From contig OZ022341.1 of the NCBI GenBank assembly GCA_963989245.1, positions 51,521,433 through 51,585,432 of the forward strand: 64,000 nt of DNA. The letters are read 5' to 3'. A program made the translations under genes and the position numbers. This DNA is from Nansenia antarctica (Eukaryota > Chordata > Actinopteri > Argentiniformes > Microstomatidae). Positions 10,719-22,156 of the stretch are shown one piece after another. Positions within the stretch are counted from its first letter, which is position 1. Each line of letters opens with the position of its first letter. The notes under the pieces were generated by a model, which worked only from the letters and a program-made list of their open reading frames with translations, had not been told where the DNA came from and searched no databases.

Positions 10719-11371
10719 CTGAAAGTATAATGTGGTGTGTAATGCAATTTCATTCAGAGCTGTTCACACTTCTCACAGGACATGGACTTTGATGACAAAA
10801 ATGTACTATTTAGTGATCTTAAAACAGTTGCTTGTTATATTAAGTGTGTTCTTCACTTCAACTTCCGTAATATGGAGAAAAAAACCAACAAATTCTAGCG
10901 CAATTCAGGATTTGCAGAGAAGAGGACCAAATCACCAGCGGCTGTCACATATAACAAACAGGCAGAGTATTAGAGAGAAAGCTAGTTCCCATTGACTTTG
11001 GTTGTTCTTTACTTGTATTAAACTATTTTGTACTTTTCTATTTAATTGTACTTGTATTATATATCGTTTTCATATAATAATGTTGTACACATAATAATTG
11101 TGTTCCTATTTATAATAGTTCCTGCAATTTCCTGTAAATGTCTTTATCAATTAGTAATCCACAGTATGATTATGTATTTGTGTATGTTGTTTTTTAAATA
11201 ATAAAATGCTGAGACAATACTATGACATTCATTGTGTTCTTCATATTTCCAAGACATCTTAAGACCCATGTCTATAGACACGTCAAACTCTCATGCAGTA
11301 CCACATAACGACACCTGGGGTCGCTTGGGTGCGGATCAGACGGTCTGCCTGCCTGACCTCCACACAGGAGG
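10719..11371. other. No recognised gene
   Basis: AT-rich sequence next to the spliced frame. I looked for further upstream exons on the minus strand and could not support any. Confidence 0.4.
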
Positions 11372-11605
11372 AAGCGGGGAACATAGGACCCTTTTTCGGA
11401 AGCGGGGAACATAGGACCCGGGGAACATAGGACCCTTTTTCGGAAGCGGGGAACATAGGACCCGGGGAACATAGGACCCTTTTTCGGAAGCGGGGAACAT
11501 AGGACCCTTTTCGGAAGCGGGGAACATAGAACCCTTTTTCGGAAGCGGAGCTAAGAAATCGGGGAACATAGGACCCGGGGAACATAGGACCCGGGGAACA
11601 TAGGG
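11372..11605. repeat. Minisatellite with GGGGAACATAGGACCC core
   Basis: About ten copies of GGGGAACATAGGACCC, alternating with CTTTTTCGGAAGC spacers, so units of about 16 and 29 bp are mixed. All minus-strand frames are open through it and read VPR/PRF-like repeats; this is a composition effect, not a gene. Confidence 0.9.
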
Positions 11606-11669
11606 ATGACCCCGATTGGACTAGTTCGCTAGTTGGACTAGTTCGCTGGAGGCCCCGTTCCTTGGAGAG

Positions 11670-12987
11670 TAGGGCTGGGCCGACACGTCGACGTAGTCGA
11701 CGTAATCGACTACGTCAATACTTCGACTTGCGTAATGTGCGTCGGTGCGTCGCAAATAAACAACAAGGCTGCGACCAGTTACAAGCGACGTGTCATTGAT
11801 TTTCAACAACGCTTAACTCACGCTTTTATTTTGAAGACGCGAAAACGAAACCGGAAGTCTATAATATCAGAATGTGCCTCTTGTTGTCTTTCAGAGTCAG
11901 AGAACAGATACCAAACTGCCGACATGTTTGCTATAATTATATTACTTGGCAGTAGGTAGTCATCACTCAATGCTCGTCTCATTTACAGAACAGCATGGGT
12001 TGCTTGCACTGTTTGATCGCGTCATAAAAAATTAACGTCTCACATTGGCGAACATTCACACGGAACACGGAATGGCCGAACTCCGACTGTGCTGTAAAGT
12101 GGGTGGAGTATGGACTCCGCACATGCGATAGTATGTATACTAGTATACTAGATAGTAGTATAATCATGCGAGCTTTTATCGACCGGAGATCTCCGACACA
12201 GTCGTACATCAATGGCGCGGTTAAGGCTTATCCCTCTGAACCTGGCCGATCATTCGGTGCATCCCTAAGTATTGTGATTTTCTGTCGTATTTCTTTTCCC
12301 TGTCAGTGTCCCTGTTAGACATGCCATCATTATGAACAGCTAAGATACTGTAACTTGTTGACCTCCTAACTGTCTCTCGTGACGCGCCCGCCCCACACTT
12401 TGAGAAACACTGACCTATAATAATAATAATAACCAGGAGGCAGGTGGGGGGAGAGGAGCGTGGGAGGGGGAGAGCAGAGAGAGGGGGACAATGTTATATT
12501 GTTACTGAGATCGTTATTGTTACTGAGAGGTATAGTTACAGTATTCCGGTTAGAATTTCACTCGAATTGCACTAATTAGAGGATTTAATGTTGGTATTTA
12601 TTTTGGTATTCCTCCTGAAAATTACTTGAACTTGCCTACAGCATTACTTGCACTTTTCCTTTTATTTGAAGTTAACTTTTATATTTTATAATATTATATT
12701 TTATGTTGGACTGTAAGAAAGAGAGGATATTTTTTGTTGTGGAATATTACCCTGCAGTGCAGAATCCTAATTTATATATTTGTACAAGAATAATTGAATA
12801 AAATACTGAAATGTTAATAAGAGACGTTTTTGACATTTATTTGGGGAAAATTAAGTGATACATTAACCGAACAGTAAAAATAATAATCGTTAGACTAATC
12901 GTTAAATTAGTCGTTAGAGTAATCTACTAATCGAAAAAATAATCGCTAGATTAATCGTTAGAAAAATAGTTGTTAGGGACAGCCCTA
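11670..12987. mobile_element. Non-autonomous hAT-type element with 8-bp duplication
   Basis: It begins TAGGGCTGGGCCGAC and ends GGGACAGCCCTA, giving a short terminal inverted repeat TAGGGCTG. TTGGAGAG flanks both sides (11,662-11,669 and 12,988-12,995). An 8-bp duplication is the hAT signature. Subterminal regions are rich in TCGAC/GTCGA (left) and TAATCG (right) repeats. No transposase frame is present in 1.3 kb. Confidence 0.85.
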
Positions 12988-13021
12988 TTGGAGAGTAACG
13001 CATCCTGAAGTTAATGTCCTT

Positions 13022-13095
13022 AGTCATGTGACAGGACCAGCCCTGGGGTCACCCTGGGGTCAACACCTCAGTCATGTGACAGGACCAGCCCTGGG
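13022..13095. repeat. Short tandem duplication
   Basis: CAGTCATGTGACAGGACCAGCCCTGGGGT-type sequence occurs twice in succession, just before the larger minisatellite. Confidence 0.7.
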
Positions 13096-13150
13096 GTGCA
13101 CCACTGCAGTTGTCACCTGTATCGGCTGTTATTAATGACCTCTTCCTGGA

Positions 13151-13918
13151 CCACTGACCCTGTCCATCAGAACACTTACCTGTCCCTGACCCTGTCCATC
13201 AGAACACTTACCTGTCCCTGACCCTGTCCATCAGAACACTGACCTGTCCCTGACCCTGACCCTGACCATCAGAACCCTCACCTGTCCCTGACCCTGACCC
13301 TGTCCATCAGAACACTTACCTGACCCTGTCCCTGACCATCAGAACACTGACCTGTCCCTGTCCCTGTCCATCAGAACACTTACCTGTCCCTGTCCCTGAC
13401 CATCAGAACACTGACCTGTCCCTGACCCTGTCCATCAGAACACTGGCCTGTCCCTGAACCTGTCCATCAGAACACTGGCCTGTCCCTGACCCTGACCCTG
13501 ACCCTGTCCATCAGAACACTGGCCTGTCCCTGACCCTGACCCTGTCCATCAGAACACTGGCCTGTCCCTGACCCTGACCCTGTCCATCAGAACACTGGCC
13601 TGTCCCTGACCCTGACCCTGTCCATCAGAACACTGCCCTGTCCCTGACCCTGACCATCAGAACACTGCCCTGTCCCTAACCCTGACCATCAGAACACTGG
13701 CCTGTCCCTGACCCTGTCCATCAGAACACTGGCCTGTCCCTGACCCTGACCCTGTCCATCAGAACACTGCCCTGTCCCTGACCCTGTCCATCAGAACACT
13801 GGCCTGTCCCTGACCCTGACCATCAGAACACTGCCCTGTCCCTGACCCTGACCTTGTCCATCAGAACACTGCCCTGTCCCTGACCCTGTCCATCAGAACA
13901 CTGGCCTGTCCCTAACCT
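13151..13918. repeat. Minisatellite CCATCAGAACACTGGCCTGTCCCTGA
   Basis: Around twenty units of CCATCAGAACACTGGCC followed by a variable number of CCCTGA or CCCTGT hexamers. Unit length therefore steps by 6 bp (about 30, 36, 42). Both a long unit and an internal hexamer repeat have expanded. Confidence 0.95.
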
Positions 13919-14324
13919 TGCTGTGACAGGGAATATTCTGAGCCCTCTATTAGAGTAGAGAGGGAGAAGGGGGGAGCAATATGAGAGGGTATGAGTGAAA
14001 CTGAAGAGGAGACAAAAACAGGAACGAGAGATTTACAGTTGGTGAGAGAGGACAGGAAGAAGGAGGGAGGAAGGAGGTAGACGGAAATATAAAGAGAAAG
14101 AGAGGTGCACTTAGCTGAGAGAGCTATTCCTCTTCCATCTCTTTGGAACAGGAACAGAACGTATTTCCCTCATATTTCTCATATTTCTTCTCTGTCGGTC
14201 CTCTAAGGCATTAATAACATTACAAAACATAACAATAATAACATCAATAACATGACATTAATAACATTGTGGAGGCCTGATAGAAGCCTGAGAGAGGACT
14301 ACAGTGTCCCTAATGAAGCACATG
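13919..14324. other. Purine-rich spacer, no gene
   Basis: GA-rich sequence followed by a run with AATAACAT repeats. The segment near 13,972-14,003 recurs almost unchanged at 24,153-24,190. Confidence 0.4.
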
Positions 14325-14575
14325 TAAATGGACTGCACTTATAGCGCCTTATTCCAAAGTGCTTTACAATGGCCTCTCATTCACACATTCACACACACAT
14401 TCACACACCAATGGCGGCAAACTACCATCCAAGGCGCCGGCCTGCTCATTGGGAGCAATTTTGGGGTTCAGTGTCTTGCCCAAGGACACCTTAACACGTC
14501 GCCAGGGATCGAACTGCTGACCTTGCAATCATTAGACGCCGGCTCTACCTCCTGAGCCACAGCTGCTGTGGGTGC
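14325..14575 (-). mobile_element. tRNA-derived SINE
   Basis: On the minus strand the head has an A-box-like GTGGCTCAGGAGGTAGAGCC and a B-box-like GCAGTTCGATCCC, as in a tRNA-derived polymerase III promoter. The body has CCTTGGGCAAGACACTGAACCCC, common in fish SINEs. The tail GTAAAGCACTTTGGAATAAG resembles the 3' end of the L2-A LINE at 62,330-62,360. The SINE label is inferred from these parts. Confidence 0.75.
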
Positions 14576-15060
14576 ATGTTCCCACAGTCTAGCCCTGAGC
14601 AACCCAATGGGCAAAGGAAACCCTCCTCAAACACTAGGACCTGCGAAAACACACTGTGGATCACTCAGGGTATCCCTCTGTACAGTGAGTCAAGTTAAAG
14701 GGACTCTATTTTCAGCCGACTCAAAGCGCGTGGGCAGAAATTGCCACAGTGCTGGAGCGCAGGTGGTATGTGGAGTAGCGGTAAAAGAGGCGTGTTCATG
14801 ACAATTAGAAGGTCAAGTGCCATCAATTGCGCTGAAAAAGGCTGGTCTTGAAAATAGTACAAATATTTCAGACACACCCCCTAATGCCACTGCCGCGTTT
14901 TTATCCGTTAAAATACAGCCCAAGGTGTGCTTGGATGGAATTACATTCTGTGAGAATCAGTCCAGAACTGCAGACAATGGGAAGAAGAGTCAACCGTAAT
15001 GGGTTGCATGGTCACCACCACCACCTAACCTCTATTAACTCCCCACCAGGTGAGGCAACA
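14576..15060. other. No recognised gene
   Basis: Several overlapping short open frames exist but none shows a domain, splice logic or repeat similarity I can support. Confidence 0.4.
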
Positions 15061-15141
15061 TTTCAAACATTCCATTCCCCATTCCGTTCCGTGCATTACA
15101 ATGACCCCGTTCTCCGATGTCTACCTCCACCAGCCTTTCCT
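15061..15141. mobile_element. Palindromic MITE, right half copy
   Basis: Reads CATTACAATGACCCCGTTCTCCG then CTACCTCCACCAGCCTTTCC, the right arm of the family best seen at 51,607-51,751. The left arm is missing. Confidence 0.7.
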
Positions 15142-16113
15142 GCTCCCCACCCACCATGAATCATGAGGAACCATACAACTCTGACATTAATGCCTTTCAT
15201 CTATTACACCCCAAAGGTCTGCACTCCTAACCCCGGTATAAAACTAACCACAGGACTACGCCCGAAAATCCATATGGGTCTGCCTACCCCTTCCGCAGAT
15301 ATACAGCCCTGCCTTCAGTGACAGGCTGACTGTGGGCTGGAGAGGCCAGATTTATGTCCTCCATTTCCTCCAAAATTCTCCCACTATTTCTGTTGTTCAG
15401 TGGAGAGTGACGGAGCCTTTTACAAGCCTCACCAACACCATTGCAGTTATGATGCCGGGCCATTAACACCACATAGGGGGAGCATTCTGGCACAAAATGG
15501 CTGCCATACATCACCCAAGGGCTGTTCGTTGGTACAGTATATCGTAGGTGGATAGGGTGAGTGCTTCCCGCTGGCCAAACTGTACACATACGCACACAAA
15601 TGTAAGCATACACTCGCACAGACACACACACACACACACACATGCACGCATGCACACACACACACTTATAAAAGGCATTGAAATAAACGTCAGTGTCTGT
15701 AACCATGGTTCTCAGCATCACAGCCAGCGCAACCAAAGCAACTCTTCCCTGTTACCATAGGATACAAAGACAGCAACAGCTGAACAAGCAACACTGAATT
15801 AATTTGTAAATATATAAGCATAAGCATGGTCTTAATGATCATAATCACAATGCCTGTTCTGTAATTGGCATCTGAACTCCATATGGGTTGAAAATGCTGC
15901 TGAATGCCTGACAGTCAACTATTCTGCTGTGAAAAGTGCTGCTTTAACATAAGTTTACTTTTGTGTGAGTACTCATTTGAACCTTGTGAATCTTCCTATG
16001 GGTCCTCACAACCCATGTTCAGCACAAACCTCAAGAACAGCAAATAAAAGACTCAAACTATTCCTATTAAACTACAATGATCTCATTCAGTCCAAAGTTT
16101 CAAACATCACTCT
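15142..16113. other. No recognised gene; short CA repeat
   Basis: Contains a (CA)n stretch at about 15,618-15,665. Open frames over the repeat are translations of it. Confidence 0.4.
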
Positions 16114-16121
16114 GTTGTCAG

Positions 16122-17622
16122 CAGTGTTGCCACAGTTACTTTGAAAAAGTATTCTGATTACTGATTACTGATTACTCCTAATCTAGTTACTTTACTGATT
16201 ACTTGATTTTAAAAGTAACTAAGTTAGATTACTAGTTACTTTTTTAGTTACTATTGGCAGCTGCCTAGGCACCCGACCCCCCCCCCCCCCCCCCCCCGCC
16301 ACATAAAAATGAAAACTGGTTTTGCCAAAACTCACTTTATTTTAACAGTAACTTAAATTACATAATCATTTAACTTTAAACAATAACTTAAAACAACAAA
16401 ATAAAGAGTCTTTCTTTGCCTCACCCAACATAAATACTTGTTTTTAAACAATAAAATAAATATAATCTTTATTTAACAGTAACTAGCAAGGAGTGGTTTC
16501 ACAAAACCTAAAACCTACGCTGACCATTCAGATATGATCCTAATATAATCCTAATCCTAAACTGGGTGAGTCTGAGTTTATCAATGAAGAGTGAACTCAG
16601 CTGTCAAGAACACGCTATGGAGGCCATGAACACGCTATGGAGGCCATGAACACACTATGAGTGAAACAGTGGAGAGGGGCGAGTAAACCAGTGGTTGTAT
16701 CTCATTAACAGAAGCTTCTCAAACCTCTTGTCAGAAAGTCTGTTCCTTCTAGGCGTCTAGCGAGAACTACAATATGAGAACTACAATATGAGAACTACAA
16801 TATGAGAACTACAGTAGGAGAACTACAATATGAGAACTACAGTATGAGAACTACAGTATGAGAACTACAGTATGAGAACTACAGTATGAGAACTACAATA
16901 TGAGAACTACAATACGAGAACTACAATATGAGAACTACAATATGAGAACTACAATATGAGAACTACAATATGAGAACTACAGTAGGAGAACTACAATATG
17001 AGAACTACAATATGAGAACTACAGTATGAGAACTACAGTATGAGAACTACAATATGAGAACTACAATATGAGAACTACAATATGAGAACTACAGTAGGAG
17101 AACTACAATATGAGAACTACAATATGAGAACTACAGTATGAGAACTACAGTATGAGAACTACAGTATGAGAACTACAATATGAGAACTACAATATGTACA
17201 ACGAACATTTATGTTCTTGTCATCCTTTGCTGACACAAACTCAAAATAATCCTTATATTTCCAGCTATTTAACGCATATCTCTGTTCTCGCTCCATTGTG
17301 TAGGCTACGCTTCTGTTTACACTGTGCAATCAGCGTGGTGATACACGTGAGCGATTCTGCTGCAACCTCGTGTTGAAAACGTGAGCACTGACGTCACTCC
17401 CCAAGACGCGAGAAAAGCAAACAAATGTTTGTTTACTATCGAACATTACAAAGAAATACTGCATTTAGCCTAAGTTATGAGGTAGTAACGCAATAGTAAC
17501 GCACAGTCACTTGAATAAGTAACTTTAATCCGATTACTGATTTGGAAATAGTATACTTGTTACTGAAAAAGTATTCAGATTAGAGTAACGCGTTACTTAG
17601 TAACGCGTTACCGGCATCACTG
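16122..17622. mobile_element. Non-autonomous hAT-type element (GTTACTTT family), copy 1
   Basis: Ends are CAGTGTTGCCACAGTTACTT and the inverted GGTAACGCGTTACC...GGCATCACTG, giving a CAGTGNTGCC terminal inverted repeat. GTTGTCAG at 16,114-16,121 and 17,623-17,630 is an exact 8-bp duplication. Subterminal regions are full of GTAAC/GTTAC repeats. A run of about 22 C lies near 16,276-16,297 and a minisatellite lies inside. No transposase frame. A related copy sits in large2 at 56,489-57,536. Confidence 0.9.
16762..17195. repeat. 14-bp minisatellite GAGAACTACAATAT
   Basis: About 31 tandem copies of a 14-bp unit with two main variants (ACAATAT and ACAGTAT) and a few ACAGTAG units, inside the hAT element. 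Confidence 0.95.
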
Positions 17623-17835
17623 GTTGTCAGGGGATACAGACAGGCTTTTTACAAGCGACTGGGTTGTGATTGACATCTCTCAGAGCGGATCAGTGCCTCC
17701 CGTTTAATCATTGGCTAGATATTGGTTGGCCCCGAGAGGGATGGGCTGGCCCCCTGCAGCCATGCTTGGTCCTGTCCTCTACAGGCTGACTGGAGGGGAC
17801 GTGTCTGACACAACACACACACCGTAAGGATACAC

Positions 17836-17837
<2 letters not shown>

Positions 17838-17933
<96 letters not shown>

Positions 17934-18118
17934 GGAGAGAGGGAGAGAGGGAGAGAGAGACAAAGAGAGAGAGAGAGAGAGACAGAGAGAGGGAGAGAGA
18001 GATATACAGAGAGAGGTGGGGAGAGAGATGGAGAGAGAGAGACAGAGAGCTATAGAGATACAGAGAGAGAGATACAGAGATACAGAGATACAGAGAGAGA
18101 TGGAGAGAGAGAGAGAGG
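17838..18118. repeat. (GA)n-rich microsatellite
   Basis: Long imperfect GAGA tract with GAGACA, GGGAGA and ATACAGAG interruptions. Confidence 0.95.
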
Positions 18119-18312
18119 TTGAACAGAAACAAGCATAGCACCACAAGGCACACTAACAGAAAGAGGGGTTTCAAAGTGAAAGCAGATGACATGTCAGTCA
18201 CTCTATTACCCCCGCAAGAGGATACACACACCCTGACGATCTGGAAAGTGAGCAAAGGATTCTGGGCCAGGGAGAAGTGCCAATCATGTGGTGATAGAAC
18301 ACAGAGTGTTGG

Positions 18313-18324
18313 ACACACACACAA

Positions 18325-18405
<81 letters not shown>
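18313..18405. repeat. (CA)n microsatellite
   Basis: Nearly pure CA repeat with a few CAAACA interruptions near its left end. Confidence 0.97.
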
Positions 18406-18407
<2 letters not shown>

Positions 18408-18526
18408 AAGTCAGACATTGGTCACATTGCTTAGAAGGAGATAAGATGTTTACCGACTAACAAAGATACTTTTGCTGTATAGATTCAAGCAGAGAATGAA
18501 ACATTTCACCTTGACAAATGTCTCAG

Positions 18527-18575
18527 GAGAAATCTGCTGTGTGGCAATCTTCCTCTGTTGCCATGTCAGCGGACC
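18527..18575 (+). repeat. Segment shared with 40,614-40,660
   Basis: CAGGAGAAATCTGCTGTGTGG and the following CTCTGTTGCC...GTCAGC recur at 40,614-40,660 with small differences. Both sites have a palindromic MITE within about 170 bp. Part of an unclassified repeat. Confidence 0.5.
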
Positions 18576-18688
18576 GTTATGGGAAAATAAGACCTCAGAC
18601 AAGGTCTATCCTCTCTCTATTGTTCCTGTCAATATATATATATACATATATTGATGTATACCCTTCTTACACACACACACACACACAT

Positions 18689-18764
18689 TTGATACCATTC
18701 CTCATTCCAAACCATGAATACAATGAGCCTGTCCTCCAATTTCTACCTCTTCCAGCTTCCACTG
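18689..18764. mobile_element. Palindromic MITE, right half copy
   Basis: TTTGATACCATTCCTCATTCC followed by ACAATGAGCCTGTCCTCC and TTCTACCTC; diverged right arm only. Confidence 0.7.
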
Positions 18765-20034
18765 ATCTACATATCTAATCAAGCAGTGAGCAAGGTCACC
18801 CAGAGGTGATGCGTGTGTGACACCCCTCATTCAGCCCAGTTGTGTTTGACTGTGTAGCTTCGAGCCGCGTCAGTTTTTTGGCTCACAGCCTCACAGACTT
18901 GTGCTATTGGAAACTACACCACGTATTGAAATATCAACCTGTCCTGAACGGTCAGTGTCTCTACCAAACACTGGAACATCTGCAATATCCCACAAGAAGA
19001 AAGATCTGACCTAATCCTACAAGGAATGTTGAAAATGTCATCTTGTCCAAGTGATTTGTTGATTTCTGAATGGCGAAACCAATTATGCACACAAATACCA
19101 TCAAATAAAAGCTGAGAAGCTCATAGTAATTGATTTGAAATCCAAACGTTTAGAGTGTAGCAACACTGCCCCATGACTTATACAGGGCACTGTATATACA
19201 TAGGAAAGTGCATGAGTGTGCACTAGCCTCAGGCCACCATCGGATCATCTGATGATGATGATGATGATGATGATAATGACCAAATCCTACTAAATGTCCA
19301 AACCTATGCTTTTTTTCCAACTCGCCACAGAACAATGAAAACAACTGGCATTCGGCCAGAATAGTGGTTGACCCCTGGCTGGCCCCGAAGACTGTTGGTT
19401 TAATCTAGCTCCGGAACGGCTCTGACATTTATATGACATTTACCATGATGCCGTCTCTCATTGCTACCTCATAGAAACCCTCGGACCAGACTCCCTGTGT
19501 TTCATCCAATCAATAGCCAAGCCCTCAATTCTCCAATGCAAAAACAATAACTGGGGTCTACGTAACCGGATTAGAGGAAACATCTGTTCCTACTTGGTCA
19601 GCTCCGTCAGGGTTTCATTTTCAACGGGTTTTTAGAGGACCAGGCTGTCGAGTCTCGTTGGCTGTGTGTGTTTTGGCATTGGTGTTCAGGGATTGGTTGA
19701 CTGTGAGTCTTATAAGTAGCCTCCCATCACTGGACAGATGGATATGGAGTGTCAATCAGAAGTGTGTGCTGTATACCACAGGGCTCTACAGCTGTGATTG
19801 ATACTGTAGATGAAAGATGTACAGGTAGGTCATACCCTTCTGACAGCCAACTGTTACAGTGAGTTCATGGATAACAGGTAGGACTCTGACCTGATTATAG
19901 GAACAAATGACCTTCTCAACTCTCTGTAGCCCCCCCAATGAGAGTGCCAGATGGAGATGGTAGTGAGGTGGTTTACCTTGACAGAGGATCAGAGGTGGAC
20001 AGCCACTCCGCTGAGGAACCATGTCTCAAACTAC
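18765..20034. other. No recognised gene; small ATG repeat
   Basis: A (GAT)n run of about 25 bp lies at 19,250-19,274. I found no exon, RNA gene or mobile element here. Confidence 0.4.
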
Positions 20035-20270
20035 CAGTCAAGGACGGGGTACACTGGGAAACTGGGAACTTTACAGTAAATATAATAAATTTTAAAATAA
20101 ATTAATAATACACAATAAATAATAAACAACTAAAAGTACAGACAGCAACAATAGGTCAGGTACTGATTGACCAAGGTAGAGGGGGAAAGGTAGGAGACAT
20201 TAAAAGCAAGCTTAAAAAGATGGGTTTTGAGGGAACGTTTGAAGAAGGAGAGTGTGTGAAACAACCTTGC
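20035..20270 (-). mobile_element. LINE C-terminal fragment
   Basis: On the minus strand, about 20,215-20,265, a frame reads SFFKRSLKTHLFKLAF, like the C-terminal FRRRLKTHLFRL of the L2-A protein at 62,030-62,050. An AT-rich 3' UTR follows. Assigned to an L2-like LINE by that motif. Confidence 0.5.
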
Positions 20271-20312
20271 AGGTGAAACAACCTTGAGTCACTCCAGCTT
20301 CCTGTCCACTTC

Positions 20313-20388
20313 AGAGGAGGCTCATTGTAAAGGAATGGAATGAGCCATGCTATTAATGGCTATGATACCATTCCTTATTCCTTCCCTG
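20313..20388. mobile_element. Palindromic MITE, diverged short copy
   Basis: GAGGAGGCTCATTGTAAAGGAATGG followed by GATACCATTCCTTATTCC: both arms are present but heavily deleted. Confidence 0.55.
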
Positions 20389-21167
20389 GCAACAGTGCCA
20401 GTTACATGAACCCTCATGAACCCTCCCAACATGACTCTTCACTACGTCCAGTGGTCAGAAGCCAGTTCCGTTAATTGTGACTTCTATTGACCAAAAAGAC
20501 GAACATGGAAGACAGTTGATGAAAGACAGAAATAGTGAAATGCCAAACTCCAGTGTCCTTGTGTCTCTTTTTTTTTTAAAGAGGTGAGGGGTTTTAGTAT
20601 TCTGTTAGAGCTGCGGTCTGACTGACAGGGGTGCTGATTGAAGTCTGGACGAATCAAATATTGACCTGATAAGTCTGTAGAAAGGGGGAAGAGCTGTTCT
20701 TTCAAATTGCTGCAAATGAATAAAAATAGGACATTTTGGGAAAAATAACATGCTGCGTTTCATTTCAATCTTTCAACATTTACATTTAATAAAGTACCTG
20801 GTAAAGTTTGGGAAGAAGGTTTTATATTTGCGGTATTAGAATCAGGTCCTGGCTCACTATGGATGTCAGTTTGAATTATCATACAAAGGCTCTTTCTTTT
20901 GGCTCTCTTCCATAGTGTCCTAAAGCACTTTCATATAAGTAATAATATATTGTAAGCCTTCTCTGTGTTATGACTGAATATTACCATCTGAGTCTGGTCC
21001 GATCACAAATCAAACTCTAGAATAATACAAGTCATTCAACTGTTAAACTTTCAAAGGTCTGGCAAGGAAATTGCCTGATTGCCTTGTAATTGCGTTATTT
21101 GGGGACTTGTATATAATAAGCACCAAAAAGGTATGAGAAATGTATTACATTGAAATTTCGAGATTAG
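20389..21167. other. No recognised gene
   Basis: I see no coding exon, RNA gene or element boundary here. Confidence 0.4.
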
Positions 21168-21245
21168 AATTAGAATTTGCAATTTAGCAGATGCTTTTAA
21201 TCCAAAGCGATTTACAATTACAGATTACAGGGACATTCTCCCTGG
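21168..21245 (-). mobile_element. L2/SINE 3' tail fragment
   Basis: The minus strand contains AAATCGCTTTGGATTAAAAG followed by CATCTGCTAAATTG, the conserved 3' tail shared by L2-type LINEs and their SINEs in fish (compare 2,685-2,712 and 52,037-52,060). Confidence 0.6.
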
Positions 21246-21439
21246 AGTAACTGAGGGCTAAGTGCCTTACTCAAGGGCACACTATCACAATCAAGAACAC
21301 ACAGTGACTTCTGCAACCATGTTGTCATATTCCAGGAAAAAATACCTTTTAATTTTTCCATAATATGCATAATGCGCCGACCATACTCCACAGGCAATAT
21401 CCCATGATTGTACACAGTAATTTCACAGCACATCAGAAA

Positions 21440-21535
21440 CAGGGGAGTCGGTGGAGGTAGAAATCTGAATCTCATTGTAAGGCATGGAACAAAATGATGG
21501 TATCAAACACGTGTGCCTCCACCAACCTCGCCTGG
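21440..21535. mobile_element. Palindromic MITE, short copy
   Basis: CAGGGGAGTCGGTGGAGGTAG, AATCTCATTGTAAGGCATGG, GATGGTATCAAACACGTG, then CCTCCACCAACCTCGCCTGG. The right arm is mostly deleted. The left flank TTCACAGCACATCAGA also precedes the copy at 40,528. Confidence 0.75.
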
Positions 21536-22156
21536 CTATCATCACCACATTGTATTATTCTTGTGAATTGTTGTTACAGAGACGCCACAACCTACTGTAC
21601 GTTTGTCACTTACCTGGCTCACTTTGTCATGCTGTTTTTCATTAAGCTTTTCCTCTGAGAGTTTCTACGCACACACTACTTCCATCCTTTTTTTACCATT
21701 ACGATTCAGAAACAATTATGTTCTGCAGATTGTTTTCCCACAGATACATTTTAGACCGTTCTAAGCATGTGTAGTGTCTCCCAGTGCAGAACCGTGTTGT
21801 CCAATCGGCCACCATAATGAAGCATGATTGATTACTCCTGTGATGGAGTCCTCGTGGTCACAGCTCCAATCATTAAACACGCACACACACACTTACGCAC
21901 GTGCGTGATCACCTTCATTGATCATCTCAGGCGTGTCGTTATGACCGTAACCTTCGCTTGGTCCTCGCTCTCTGTGAAGCTATAGGCAATGACATTGCAG
22001 TGACACCCCCTAAATCAGCACGCAGCTTCCCTTCTCATGATCAATAGGTCCCAGCAGCCTTTCGACTGAAGGGGTGAGATCCACCCATAGACACAACTCA
22101 CTGGACGTGGCTGAAGGATGCTCTCGGTACCTCCCAATCTCTATCTCACGTTACAG
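21536..22156. other. No recognised gene
   Basis: No supported coding exon or element. Confidence 0.4.

Noticed and set aside
15284..15736. Minus-strand frame of 150 codons
   Set aside because: Half of it is a GT-repeat translation and the rest shows no domain or splice support.
16762..17195. Regular repeats resembling a CRISPR array
   Set aside because: Units are directly tandem, with no unique spacers, in vertebrate-type DNA. It is a minisatellite inside a hAT element.
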